From the NCBI RefSeq assembly GCF_000003815.2, contig NC_049997.1, positions 352,214 through 416,213 of the forward strand: a DNA stretch of 64,000 nucleotides, given 5' to 3'. Shown here in pieces: positions 23,759 through 36,800 of the stretch (the first letter of the stretch is position 1; each line of letters opens with the position of its first letter). Both the position numbers and the translations under genes were made by a program. This DNA comes from Branchiostoma floridae (lineage: Eukaryota > Chordata > Leptocardii > Amphioxiformes > Branchiostomatidae). Below the pieces are notes generated by a model. The model was not told where the DNA came from. It worked only from the letters and a program-made list of their open reading frames with translations, and did not search any database.

Positions 23759-26700
23759 ATGGCACAGCGGCATCAAGACACATCCGTTCCAACCAGTGGA
23801 CCAAATGATCGTCAGCACAAAACCAAAACCAAAGGGAAAAATTGATCAGTTGGGGACAAGCACGTAGATGCCAAAGACGTCATTAACCAGCTTCAGGCTA
23901 ACCCGATGTACGGCTCCCGGGAGAGTTCAGGTGAGACCTAAGAAAAGATAAACTATGCCTTTGGTTAACCAACCTACTCTTAAGAATCTGCAGACTTTTG
24001 CCTGATTTAATCGACCTCTTGCGCTGGCAATGGACCAATATATATGTGAAATGGCAACTGGGAATTTTTTTCTCGTATCTATTAACTTAAAGATATGAAA
24101 ATACGGACATAATTTTGCACATAAACTCCCTCTGATTAACGCTGTGGCATATATTGTGATGGCTAGCTAGTTAGACCGACAGACAGGGATCGGTAATAGA
24201 GACGGGAAGGGTGAGGGTACAGTGACTACTTAATTAGAAAGAAGCTTACGGCACACGCTACTGTGGATTCATAATTTAAGCTAATAATAACAGCAATGTA
24301 ACAAACCTCCCCCCACCTCAAAAGAAAGAAGAAAAAAACATTGCGAAAGAACACAGGGGCCACAAGGGACAACAGTAAATATACAGACCCTGATAAAGTC
24401 CAAGAATTCATCAATCCCACTTGCGGCACCTATGGAAAGCCTGTTCAGTTCTTTATGTACTACAGATTGAATGATGGTACGCAACAGTTGAGTCGGACGC
24501 GTGACAAAGATATCAAATGTTAAAATATGATAAAAAAATTTACAAATGTTTTGAGCAAAAAATGTCGGATGATGTACAAGGTGCATATGCCCTTGTGGTG
24601 TGTATGTTGATGTGGATAACACATTTACTTTGTGTTGAGCGAGGATATCCGTAAAAACGTTCACATTTTCTGTCGGATTCACTGGAACTGTGTGTCATGT
24701 AAACAAAACAATGTTGGTGTGATTATTGAAGCTCGGAAAATGGTAGAACTTGGAGCATGACATGACCCAAGAAAATAATTTTCAGCAAAAAGAAATAAGC
24801 AATGCATCACTCTACAAGCTTTGTCTATTTACGATCAGTTTGGTTTCTAAAATTCAAGGTAGAGTCTGTTCATCACCAATGGGAAAACGACAATAGAAAA
24901 CAATGGTTTGGTAAAGAGTTTTCGCATTGTAAATAGTCCTTTTGTTGCAGACGGCGAAGGCGGAAATGAAACCTGGCCATGGTGTAGCCGGGCAATGGAT
25001 TTTCTGCCGTCAGGCTCCACTGTTAAGACGATCGTCATCGTTGCGATGTTAACAACATCTCTGACGCTGACCGTGTGGCAAATCAACACTCCGCATCCGG
25101 ATGTTGACACGGTATATTTATCTATTTGTTACATTAAACGCTACTGTGGTCGATCACATAATGTAGCAAGTGACAGGAGAGAGCTAGAGGGGCTGATCAC
25201 AATATCATATGAATATACCTGAATATACCTGTGCATCATCATCGCGGGCAAGCAGCCCGCGATGATGATGATGCTACCTGTGTAAACCATTTTAGACTGA
25301 ACCATGTTATAATAAAACATTTTGCATTTGCTTGCAAATGCCCATTCTCCCTCTGTGTATTTTCGTTTCTCACTAAATACTGACTATATATGTTAGAAAG
25401 ATAGAAAGATGTTCCTAAACATGATTCTGTAAATAAGTGCAATAGCAGTCTGACACATAAACGATAAAGTTAAGAGGAAACGAACATGTACTATAATAAT
25501 AATAATAATATCGGGTGTATTTTGCAGCCAGTAGGTACTGGTGATAAATTTTCTAAAACTCATTGCAACGTCGCAGCTGTCTGATTTTTTTACTAAAATC
25601 TTTGTGGTGATGATCTTGTTTTTATTCGAACACTCTAATAACAGTCTATTGGTTTTACATGTGGTTAACTGAATTACACTGCTTACCAAAGAAATACAAT
25701 TCGCACTGATCATTAACTACATCTTAGAATATAATATATTTACAATTGGTTAAAAACTGTTATAGTACTTGTTGTTTAAAAATGGTGCTGGACCACTGTA
25801 TTACCAATAAGACTACAACTTCCGTTTGTTATTACATTCATTAGTTTTAACATTATACATCAATCTTTATTTTCTTTTAAAATGCGAATGTCTAATGATA
25901 AAAAGTTATTGATTTTAGACTAAAATGTTACTAACTCGAAATATATATTTTTTATCTCAATGACAGGCTTTTCAATTGGTTCTAAAAGAGCTACACAACC
26001 GATCTACCATAAATCCTGGCCCAAAACATGAAAGAATGACCTTTAAAGAGCGCATCGTTACCCAACAAGCACTTATCACCCGTTTGGAGGATCAACTATG
26101 GGCCCTTGAAAACCGCTCAGCCCTTGTCATCCAACAGCAGAACCAAGTGTCCACGCTTCTACGGGACCAGCTGGACCAGCTGACAAACTTAACAGCTGAC
26201 TTGTGCAAAGCAACGCCAAACCAAGGTGTGTAGAAGTGATACAACCTCATGGTACAAAACAAGTTTCGATGGAAAATGTCCATGACATCACCAGAAACTT
26301 ATGAAAGTGAGGTTTTAAAGCGTTCATTGTTTACATAAAGCACCAGTGTTACCATTTATACAACGGTCACTAGTGGTAGAAGGTTTCAAAATGGTAGTGG
26401 CTAGCTGTAGTTGTTTCTTTACTACTTCTTGCTTTGCACTATCCTGTGGCTCCCGGGATAGTTTTGGGCACGGTTCCTAGTTAGAATTAAACCTGCGACA
26501 AACCCATTTACCTTAAGAAATAGTGTCACCAGATGGATGACTGAACTGAACGGAATAAAAAAGCACTGTGAGGTGTTTCCTTCTATCCCGAAGGCTGCAT
26601 AGACATATGTGACTTCCGGGCCCGCTTATACCCAAAGATTACCTGTTCAAATGCGACTGTATACGTAGCATTGATCTAGCATCATTCAGTAACAGGTACG

Positions 26701-26912
26701 ATGTGTCTTGTTCCAGGAAAACTCTTCCACCTGACGTCACCAGAGGGCAGGTACAGGTATGACCTGGATGGAGCTCAGCAGGCATGCGCAGAGAAGGGAG
26801 CTGTCCTGGCGTCCTATGACCAGCTGCACGAGGCCTGGCAGGGCGGGCTGGAGCGGTGCCACTGCGGATGGCTGTCGGACGGGAATGCGTATTATCCCAT
26901 GTGGGAGCGCAA
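23759..26912 (+). pseudogene. Type II membrane protein with Link module, broken
   Basis: Four exons join in one frame: 23759-23930, 24951-25111, 25967-26225, 26717-26912, all with GT-AG borders. The product would have a short polar cytoplasmic part, a membrane span (TVKTIVIVAMLTTSLTLTVW, exon 2), a Gln/Leu-rich coiled-coil stalk with possible N-glycosylation sites (exon 3) and a Link module start (exon 4: GKLFHL, RYRYDLDGAQQAC, AVLASYDQL, CHCGWLSDGNAYYPM). Link modules bind hyaluronan-like glycans; here at the cell surface. Two faults: an in-frame TGA at 23843-23845 after 28 codons, with good coding sequence continuing behind it, and no exon for the second half of the Link module (the last Cys pair) before the next gene. 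It may be a null allele, a sequencing error (CGA to TGA) or a dying gene. Confidence 0.7.
25234..25276. repeat. CATCATC hairpin
   Basis: CATCATCATCGCGGGC and its exact reverse complement around AAGCA. The right half (gggcaagcagcccgcgatg) recurs at about 31158 with a (GAT)n tail, so it is probably a retroposon 3' end. Confidence 0.8.
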
Positions 26913-26924
26913 GTAAGTATAACG

Positions 26925-27250
26925 ACTATTATCATATAGCCAGGTGCCACGGACCAATCAGAAGGTCCCGTTCAATATTGGTTATGATGCCGTGACACAA
27001 AGATTCCGGCAAGCCATGTGTTTATCGCTCCTTCTGATTGGTCAGAATGAATCGACACAGTCACCAGTGTCGATTTGCATCGACGCCGGCACCGGCTCGA
27101 ATGGCTCCTTCTGTTAATATTGATAATGAGTTTTGTTGTTCTAAAAAGCAAAAGACTGCAATGTTTCGAATATTTGTTTTGGAAATTTTGGTTTCAAAAT
27201 GCAATCTTTAATCTCCTCACAAATTTATGTGCCAAAGAACAAATTTCGCT
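26925..27250. mobile_element. Dispersed repeat family A, copy 3
   Basis: Starts 12 bp after the Link exon donor. Shares atatagccaggtgcc, ccaatcagaagg and attgataatgag with the other two copies, then continues into a half copy of the foldback element seen at 10982-11150. Confidence 0.85.
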
Positions 27251-27326
27251 CACTCGGTGATTTTATTCGGTGGTTATGGCAAAGGCCCAGACGTGACACC
27301 ATATACACCTCGGGTCGGTTAATTAG

Positions 27327-27598
27327 GTGCAGTCACACTGGCATTTATATTCAATTGCGTATGAGTTCCGTATGGAATTATTCGCCTCTACAACAACAGG
27401 TAGACACGAGACAGTAGAAATTAGACACATATAGACAGATAACATGTCGGGGGAGTTAACAGACCGATGAGTGTGTTTTAGCTTTGTATCCATTTATTTT
27501 TGTCCAATTCCTTGTGTTTTTTTTCCGGTTTCCTTCTGTAGAGGCCGATAATTCAATGCGAAACTCATTCGGACTTGAATGTATACGCAAGAGCGACC
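27327..27598. mobile_element. MITE with ~65-bp imperfect TIRs
   Basis: Left end ggtgcagtcacactggcattt...gaattattcgcctctac is inversely repeated at the right end (gtagaggccgataattc...gtatacgcaagagcgacc). The ends resemble those of the 1.53 kb element at 7780-9309, so it may be a short relative. Confidence 0.65.
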
Positions 27599-27599
27599 G

Positions 27600-29815
27600 A
27601 GAATGGGGAGGAAAATTGTTGAATTTCCCCGCAACCCCCACCCGGCCTCGGTTTGGAACTGTGATCTAAGCCTTACCAGGACAAAGAGCGAATTTAGAAC
27701 AGCAGTATATTGAACAGTTTGTACACTTTTGTTGAAATGAATCTCAGTTGGACCTGTTACTAGACACTAGCAGTATAGCACTACAGAAGTAGGAAAAAAA
27801 CAACAATGAAGATCATTTATCCATTTAATCGACGATTATATTTTTTGCTTGAGTTAACCAGACCCTTTTTCATAGAGAGGAAGAAAGACAAGGAAAGGGA
27901 TAGAGAAAAGGGTGAACTAAATGAGTTGAAGAGACCAAACGACACGTTAGCGTGTTTAAATAACACCAACAAAGCATTCACTGCAGGAATTAGTCTGTTA
28001 CTTTCTTAGACTCGTCACCTTTGGTATTTACAATTAGTAAGTGGCTGTAATAGTCGTCGTGTGTTGTAAAAGGGGGTTTGAAGTACTGTTTGAATTGCAG
28101 AAATACAAATTGAAGTTAAAAGGATTTCGCCCTTACATGTTAGCCGAGTAAAACTATGAGAGCAAGCTTTCATCTTGTATAGCACCAGGATTTGTAAACA
28201 AGATATTGTATCTAGAACAGGCAGAATATCACCTTTGGATGATATGAACGTGTTTGCTCCTTCACCTGTCCTCAACGCCTAGCTGCTAACATGGCGTCAC
28301 GGCCTACATATGGACGTTTCTGGCACTTGAGATCTGGCGCCACCAACACTCTACTAAAAAGGAGATCCTAAACATAACACAACATAACATAGTATCTAAA
28401 TTTAAGATAGTACTAATCGGTATCTGTTCCTATTGTCATCTCCTGCCCACCAAAGCAAAATTAGAAGGGTCCTCAGGGAAATTTAAGAAATCGTTTGCTA
28501 CATCCCCTCCCCTTTTTGTGCTTCAACTTGTGCATGTAGTTGATTTGACCAAACTTGAATTATGTATAGTTGCTAATTCTCTGACAAAATATGATACTCG
28601 ATTCTGGATTTGAATGTCTCTTTAAAGACCAACATCTATAAGGCGTTACGCGTCAGGATGGCTCTAGATTTAACTTTCATTTTCCATGAATTTTAAGCAT
28701 TTTAAGCAAAACAGTGCACATTGTTTGTAAAGATTTGGGTAACAACATGTTCTAGCATCAATAAGACAACAATTTAATTTATCAGAGTTACAGGAGTCCA
28801 ATTCTAAAGGCTTTACTTGGTGATGTTCCGCAATTTTAGAATGTGGCCATTGTTATGCCAAATTAGGTGATCATAGACCCATTTGTAAGTTTAAACCTAG
28901 GCACTGCCACCTCACGAAATTTTAAGAAAACATTTTTGTCGTAGTTTGGCCACCTTATGTTTGTTTTTAGTTAAGGCTTAATAAATTACTTCACACACAG
29001 AGTTAATAGTGGAAAATTGAATAGATTAAATTCTTTATTTTTTTCTTTTTAATGTTTTTCTCTGACATTGGAATTCTTGTTTCATTTTTATTTCATTTTC
29101 AATCAAAGACATATATTTGTCTATTTTGTAGCTTCTTCATGTCTTCATGTAATTAACAATGCGTGCACGGATGTCATCAATAAAAACAAGTCGACATGAC
29201 GTAATAGACTAAGTGTCCATTGCAATACAATCTGTTCGGTATACACCACAGCTCGTAATAACTAACGTTTGGAGACGCGAAAACTAGTGAATATTCTTTT
29301 GATCAAATATGAAATAAAAGTGAATGCATAAAACACAAAGTCCTCAAACAAAAACAGATTGCAAAACTACAAAAGAACAATTACAATTGTAAATCAGAAT
29401 CAAAGAGGCGGGAGACAATTGAGCAAAAAAAAACATTTTAGACGATGGCAAAATATTAGGTACGTTATTGTTTTCTTCCCTCCTTTCTTTAAATCTCATC
29501 CTACCATCGTCCATTCATTCATTTGCTAATTCGTATTTGTCTATCGCTACATTTAGAGATCTATCCTGTGTATTAATTTCAACCGAATTCGTCAGACATT
29601 CAAGAAAGCTCAGAATAACAATTAAGAATTATGTTTTAATGTAGATAATTCACTTTCTTCATCATCGATATCTCTCTGGTAAAATTTCGCAAGTTGATAC
29701 AATTCCATTGATTATCTATCCACAATCTATTAATTCTTTTTGGATGAACATTGGATTTTTTTACAACTTAATAGGACTACTTTCCAAGGCATTCTATATG
29801 ATAAAGAAGACATGG
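27600..29815. other. Intergenic, nothing recognised
   Basis: About 2.2 kb of AT-rich sequence. I looked on the plus strand for the missing C-terminal half of the Link module (a YDVYC-like end) and on the minus strand for P450 exons and found neither. Confidence 0.5.
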
Positions 29816-30161
29816 CAGGGCTTGAAATACTACCTGCATATGCAGGTTAGTGCAGGTAAAATTGGAGCTGTGCAGGTATTTCTGGTGTCTACCTGTACCT
29901 AACCTGCACTGGTCCATGTACTGGGTTTTATACATCAATGTCACATGGCGTAGGTGTATATGGATTGTTATTAGCTGCATGGAATGTTACCACCTACAAT
30001 TAGTATAAAGTATGGAAGAAAAATAAAAGGTTCCTGAACAATTTTAGTACGATCCATACTCCATAGAGTGAGAGTGGTGCAGGTAAAATACATCTGGTGC
30101 AGATAATTTTCAGTGTTACATGCATCAGTGCAGGTATACAGAAAAATATTTCGAGCCCCTC
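29816..30161. mobile_element. MITE beside the P450 3' end
   Basis: Inverted ends CAGGGCTTGAAATA and, reversed, GAGGGGCTCGAAATA, with repeated tgcaggt words inside. It ends about 8 bp from the stop of the candidate canonical last P450 exon. The family is not identified; ends of this kind occur in hAT elements. Confidence 0.6.
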
Positions 30162-30168
30162 ATTGTAA

Positions 30169-30250
30169 TCAGTCCACAGGCTCCACCATTAGTCGGATGG
30201 GATTCTCAGGTGTGGGGAACTGCTGCCATATAGTTGAGCTTCACAGGAAC
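30169..30250 (-). pseudogene. Candidate canonical last P450 exon, frameshifted
   Basis: Minus strand, after a good acceptor (ctaacatctgttttaccag). The frame that follows exon 13 in phase reads VPVKLNYMAAVP and hits TGA at 30208-30206. In the next frame the sequence continues as PENPIRLMVEPVD with a stop at 30171-30169. Both parts match the C-terminal strand region of CYP3-type enzymes (Pro-Leu-Lys-Leu ... Pro-Ile-x-Leu). The frame change falls at CCCC, so one extra C explains it. It could be an allele-specific frameshift or an assembly error. Confidence 0.6.
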
Positions 30251-30721
30251 CTGGTAAAACAGATGTTAGCAATTTATGAACAGGAATCAAATACAGAATG
30301 ACACACATACAACACACATCAGTCCTGTAGCCTGCACGCAAACTACATGTAGGCAAATTTTAAGATGCATACCTCTGATGTACAATAGAAGCCACTTTAT
30401 TGCACTCTCCATTTGCCAATGCATTTCGTTCTTTTATTCGAATGGTGCACAAAGCGAATTTATGAGTGGGATTTGGGTATTCTGTTGAATTTACAGAAGT
30501 GGTCGGCTATCCGTTGTGTAATTAACTGGCTTCTGTTGAATTATAAGAATAAACCCAGGTTTAAAAGTAAAAATGATAAAAGAGAAGTCCTTATAGACTG
30601 TGTGAGATAGTAAATTTGTAAGCCCCATTTTCACGAAAATTTTTGAGGCCTAAAAATTGACAATTCCCATTTGGGTAGCACAACGGTCAGTAATCGCTGC
30701 CAGTGGAAAGTGGTCTCACCA

Positions 30722-30858
30722 TAATCTCCAAGCAAATCCTATGGTAACATAAAATAGTACCAAAAGCTGGCAGAGGAGTGAAGCCGGCTTAGGAGTTTGT
30801 TTCGCTCCTTGGCCAGTTTGGTTCTATCTCATGCCATTGTAGGATCTGCTTGGAGATA
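30722..30858. mobile_element. MITE family D in the P450 3' region
   Basis: About 137 bp, inverted ends ATCTCCAAGCA flanked by TA, closely similar to the element at 44244-44392. It starts a few bases after a GTGAGG splice donor of the P450. The open frame that runs from the P450 into it ends at 30789. Confidence 0.85.
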
Positions 30859-33800
30859 AGCCTCACCACCGTATCAGGTCCAGTAGTGACGCGGTACTTC
30901 ATCAGGATCTTCGCCACTCCAACCTTCAGCTCCATCAGAGCCAGCCTCATCCCCACACAGTTCCTCGGCCCCGCTCCGAACGGCAGCCAGTCATACGGGT
31001 TGCGCTTCTCCCTCTCTGCCTTTGTGAACCTGCAACAGTAACACAAAACGTTTGTATGCTAATTTTTTAATCTATGCAGTGTAACACCAAGCTTTACCAG
31101 CTGTCCTCAAGGGCGCTGACGTAGGTCGCTGTTTCAAAGATGTTGTTGATGCTGGTCCGGGCAAGCAGCCCGCGATGATGATGATGATAAAATAAAAGTG
31201 AATGCATTTTCGAAGTCTACAATGACAAATAAGAAACGCCGTAAAGCTATAGTGAATGAGTGCTGTGATAAAGTAGTAATAATTACAGGGATGTTATACA
31301 ATCTGCAATGATGACGAAGAATATAAATCTAACCGTTCAGGAATGAACTTCCTCGGATCTGTCCAGCGTGCAGGGTCATAGTGGATGGCAACGACGGGCA
31401 CAGATACCCCCATACCTTTTGGGATGGTCAAGTCTTTCAGCTGAACATCTTCAGCAGCTACCCTAACAAGGCTATAAGAGAACGGATGGTCAAACATATC
31501 ACAAAGCGGAACTGCATTTGTCATATATCATATCAACTATACGGTAGCATCTTGATCCAGAATTATTCGAAATCAATACAATAATAATAAATGTGGTATA
31601 AACTGCAAAATACCCATTTAGGTTCGTCTTCCCACTCATGTCGATATACAACACATACACCCCCATCACCACATACACCCCCACACCCACACATATATAC
31701 AGGCACACACAAACACACACACACACACACACACATGCTCACAAACACTCACACACACACACACACAAACACACACATGCTCACAAACACTCACACACAC
31801 ACTCACACACACACACACTCACACACACACACTCTCTCTCACACACAAACACACTCACACACACACGCAGACACACACACGCACACACACACACACACAC
31901 ACACTCAAATACACACACAAACACACTTAGACATACAAGCACAAGCTAGCAAACGTAACGGAAAATAGAACCTCTAGGCATAGGCAACAATAGACGGCAG
32001 GATGTTGAAGTGACTTTTAGAATTGAGCCGAATACACTATACCAGCCTCGACGTCATATTCAGGAATGGAGGAGTAATTTACTTGTTTTCCTACAGTTTT
32101 AAATAAAACGTTAACCACTCCACAAAACGTAAGCACTCACAAGGGTACGAGGGAGTAAAGGCGAAGAGTCTCCATCACACACATCTCAAGGTACGACATC
32201 TTCTGCACCGCCTCGTAGTCAACCAGGGACTGCAGAAGAAACGTTTGTTTAGCTCTATGGATGCTCCTTCTTGGCCATCAATTTTACAATGAAACAAAAG
32301 AAAACAGCCCAACACTTCTTTCGTTATTTGGGAAATCCACATAAGAAGTGCATTCCTGTGCTTGATTTCGGGTAAAATTGTGGGCTTAATAATAGATTGC
32401 CTTTAGAATAAACGATGAAAACTGTAAAGGCGTAAGAAAAATAAATTGTCTGATGTATTGCTGCTTCTCACTTATCTTAATGACAAGTGCCAGGCATTGT
32501 GACGGGTAAAAATGACCCATAAAGCCATTTGATTTAAGATACTATGCCACAATGAAATAGCTCACAGTACATAAAAATCACAAGAGAACGTACTTCACCG
32601 TCAGTAACGTCGTGAATCTCCTGCCTGACTTTGTCCTGAATCTCCTGATCGAGTGCCAGATGGTACAACAGGAAGGACAATGTGATGGACACAGTGTCGT
32701 AACCCGCGTTAAAGAAGCCGATTCCATTTGCAACAACGTCGTCTCTAGTAAGAGCTGGAATCCGGAAACACAGCAATTTGCAATTATTTGATTCCATTGT
32801 ACATATAAAAATGCCTCCGCAAAAATTAAGTATACGAAAAACCTTGTTCTATGGAAAATATGTATCTTAATAACGATCGACCACTTTTGAAATTGTAAAG
32901 ATAGATTGAAGGGCAAATAGTTACACCATTTGCAACATATACTTTTAGTACGATTCATACGTTGTTTCTTTCCGTGAGCCTTTGCTCCGTCCGTGCTGTC
33001 CTCGTCCTTCTCCTTATGAGCATCAATCATTATCTGCAGCATGTCTACACGTCCCTGAGAAAACAGAGGTGAGAGAAAAGGCTTTACTCGGTCACAGATC
33101 TGTTCTTTTGCTACGTTCTATAGCCTAAATATAGACTAGTTTAAGACAATCATATAAAATAAAGCATATTTTCCTACGTAGAAATTGACAAGTACCAACA
33201 GGGATGAAAGCGATTACAACAAACTTCCTTATGTTTCTTTCTTTGATATTGGATTAATAGAATTCGAGATAAATATGTTTACCTATAAGAAACCAAAATG
33301 AATAAAGTGTTAGAATACATACTTTTCCTCCATCAGTCTCCCTCATAGCCAGGAGTTGGTCCATGACTCCATTAAAGAAATCGGTAGCCTCTCTAGGGAA
33401 GAACAGTTGGTAGTCTAGGAACTCACAAATCCTTTTCATGGTACCGGGAAACAGCACTATAAAGGGGAGATGCAGGTCATTGACATGGCGTTGGTTAAAT
33501 CTTTAAGTTATGAAACCATAAAAGGAGAATAAAATAATTGCCATCTACTCAATGCGGCGTCCTCACTCCCAGCCAAGTAGTTATCATCAGATACCAGAAG
33601 TCCTTAGGAGTCTCCGAAATAGGATGGAAATGTGTTAGTAATCTACTTGGCAAAAAAATGTATCTGTGTAATGTAAAGCCGACATAATCACAGTCTGCAT
33701 AGCACATCAGCTTTGCGGGCACACGGCGCGGCAGCAGCTGGTTATATTACTCTGAATAACTTGTCACACTGAGCTAGTGACGCGAGCGTGCGAAAAGTTG

Positions 33801-36800
33801 CTTCTAAAATGCCAATTTAATGGTAGTTTGAATTGGTCAGATGACTTAAACAGTACGCTTTGTATACGGAATTGCGCATCCTTATTTTCTTTCAAATCAC
33901 ATCTTCTTTTTTGGCTTTGGCAACGGCAATTTAGTATCCTTTTTATTCTAAAACACATTTATGCTCGTTTTTCATCTACTTTCAAAGATTTATATTGCAA
34001 TCAAATTTTTTTGTTTTATAATGGAAAAAACTTCGAATTCCTGCTCTAATCAACGACATATATTTGAATAAGCTTGACATTATTTTAGAATTTATTGAAC
34101 CAATAAGAGAATAAAAGAATGTAAAAAAAACGAAACTCACAATAGAGCCAGATCAGCGGACTATTGAAGTTGATGTTGGATGATTTCTTTGCATTGATGG
34201 CGAACGGGTCCTGCGGATTCCGCTGTGAGTTAATCTCAGTACCGAAGATGGTCCTTGCGATGACATCCATAGTGAATGCACCGGTCAACCTGGAGTTAGG
34301 AAAAATATGGTTTAATGGATGCTCCAAGCTAGGTATGATGGCTTATTCGATGGCTAGATTTGCTGCCGACAAAAGAAACTATGGGAGTCTAGGCAGCGTA
34401 GCCCTTAAATGTTTAAGTACTGACCATATCCCGTCACTTTGATACCGTGACAGACACTGTAGACGTAATTCTCGAGAACATTTATATGCAATTAGTTTAT
34501 TTGAAAATCATTTTTTTTTGTTATCTCTATGAGAAATTCCATTGGTATTGTTTTTTTCCTGTCTCTTTCTAAACACAGATTAGTAAGACAGTCGTACCTG
34601 TGACTACTGAATACACGGAGTAAGTATACGAATACATAGATAATTTGATAGTTCATGAAATATACAATATCCCCCGGAGATGCAGCAAATGAAATGAATC
34701 TAGAAGCCCGAAATAGTAACGTCTTGAAGAAATCAAAGATTATGTTCTTACTGCCTGACATCAAAAGACTCCTTCGTTGTCGCGAAGCTGCTGATATTCT
34801 CCACCAGCTGATCGGCACAGCTGTTCATGGCACCTGTCATCTGTAAACACATCAATCATATCCTGACAAATGCATTTAAAACAAAGAATCGGCCGCACTA
34901 CTCTTTAACCCCTACGTCTTTGACTTCGGGGGGTCGCGGAGGAATACTGTACCCTGCTACCATAAGCAAGTTGAAGTACCGAAATACGTTACCTACGACA
35001 CCTAGTGCTGCAGTACAATGTGAACCTGTCAGAATCGCACTGAGAATGGTGGCAGACGTGAGATCACGTGGCGTAGCGGCAGCGTGTTTGTCTTCCAACC
35101 AAGAGGTCTCGAGTTCGAATCCGGCTGCGTGTCACCGATCTTGTGCCATTGGGAAAGGCACTTAACACGGCTTTCTTCACTTTACTCAGTTGAAGATGAG
35201 TACCTAGCTTTTAATAGGGCCGTCCCTCGGATATGACGCTAAATAAAGGTCCCGTGTCTGGGGAGAGCCATATCCCAGGCACGTTAAAGAACCCCCACAC
35301 GTGCGAAGGTGCGGTGTGATGGATAAAAACTTACAGCCGTGTGTACATCTTACGTACTGTGCTTGAAGCCCTTAGCCTAATGATGTTAAGCATGTATAAA
35401 GAAGAAGAAGACAGTCACCAAAACGTCGGTGGAAATATAGCAATGGAGCAATGGTGTAGAATGAGAGTAGATAACGTAGATAACATAGTACTACGTACCT
35501 GTCTGAGTTTGCTGCTGCTGAAGGCGGGGCTAAGTGTTGTCCGTACGTTCTTCCAATCATCGTCCAGTAGCTGGAACACCATGCGGCTCAGGGGCTTCAC
35601 ATTGATCATCTGTGAGTCTGTCTGCAGAAACCAAAAATTCTAACATGTTAGATGCTTGCAATAGTAAAGATTGCCGTGTGTAAAAAAAAAACTAATAACA
35701 AGGATACAATGGTGTAGTCAATTTTTAAATGGAAACCTNNNNNNNNNNNNNNNNNNNNNNNNNNNNNNNNNNNNNNNNNNNNNNNNNNNNNNNNNNNNNN
35801 NNNNNNNNNNNNNNNNNNNNNNNNNNNNNNNNNNNNNNNNNNNNNNNNNNNNNNNNNNNNNNNNNNNNNNNNNNNNNNNNNNNNNNNNNNNNNNNNNNNN
35901 NNNNNNNNNNNNNNNNNNNNNNNNNNNNNNNNNNNNNNNNNNNNNNNNNNNNNNNNNNNNNNNNNNNNNNNNNNNTATATAAACAAAAGCAAACACATTT
36001 TTGTGGGGAGGGGGGTAGACAATAAAACTAGATCATTGCATGATGAATACGTTACCCACCTGGCGGTTGGTGAATTTGTGAAACTGTTTAACAAAAATCT
36101 CCTTCATCATCTCTGCATCACTTATTACAAGAGCTGGAGTCATCCCATTGAAGAATCTGTAGTTAACACAATATGATACAATAAGAATAAACTGTAGGGA
36201 ACTTGAAGAAACAAAAATTCTGAATAATGACATTCATTTGGAGAAGTGCAAAACAAATTCAGTTATTGTGTATTTGTATATTGATCCTGACTTATATTCA
36301 CTCACCCCTTGACTGGTCCCACATCTGAGACAGAAATGTTATTGTTGTAAAATCCCTGCACAGCAAGAGAAAAAACGCAGTTATATTAATAAATTGATAC
36401 ATTTGAGCGTATTTCAAATTGCATGATTAGCGGCCTGGAATCCTGGACCTCATGTGACATTGACCAGGAGCCTCCACTGCGAGGTCAGTCACGCTCGACC
36501 AAGGTTGTGTTCTCAAGCTGTCCTCTTCGACCAACAATAAGTCTCACTCGCTCCACTGTTTCAACCACCCACCCTCCCTCCACGTGGTTTCCAATGTTTG
36601 AGTATACCTTGCATTAAAACTCCAATCCCACTCCTTCTCCGTCTCTTTCAATCCGGCATATAGTGTGAGAGAGCAGCTAATTATCCATGTCGGAAAACGC
36701 TCTTAGTACCAACTTTTATGTGGGTAATGGTGCGCTCAGGATACTGTGCCCAACCTCTCACGAAAGGACATACACATTGCTACAATTATTTCTATACAGA

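Noticed and set aside
23843-23845. Selenocysteine at the in-frame TGA of the Link gene
   Set aside because: The position has no redox context and no SECIS-like hairpin was recognised; a CGA to TGA change is simpler.
31499-31968. Val/Cys- and His/Thr-rich frames
   Set aside because: Artefacts of the CA microsatellite within a P450 intron.
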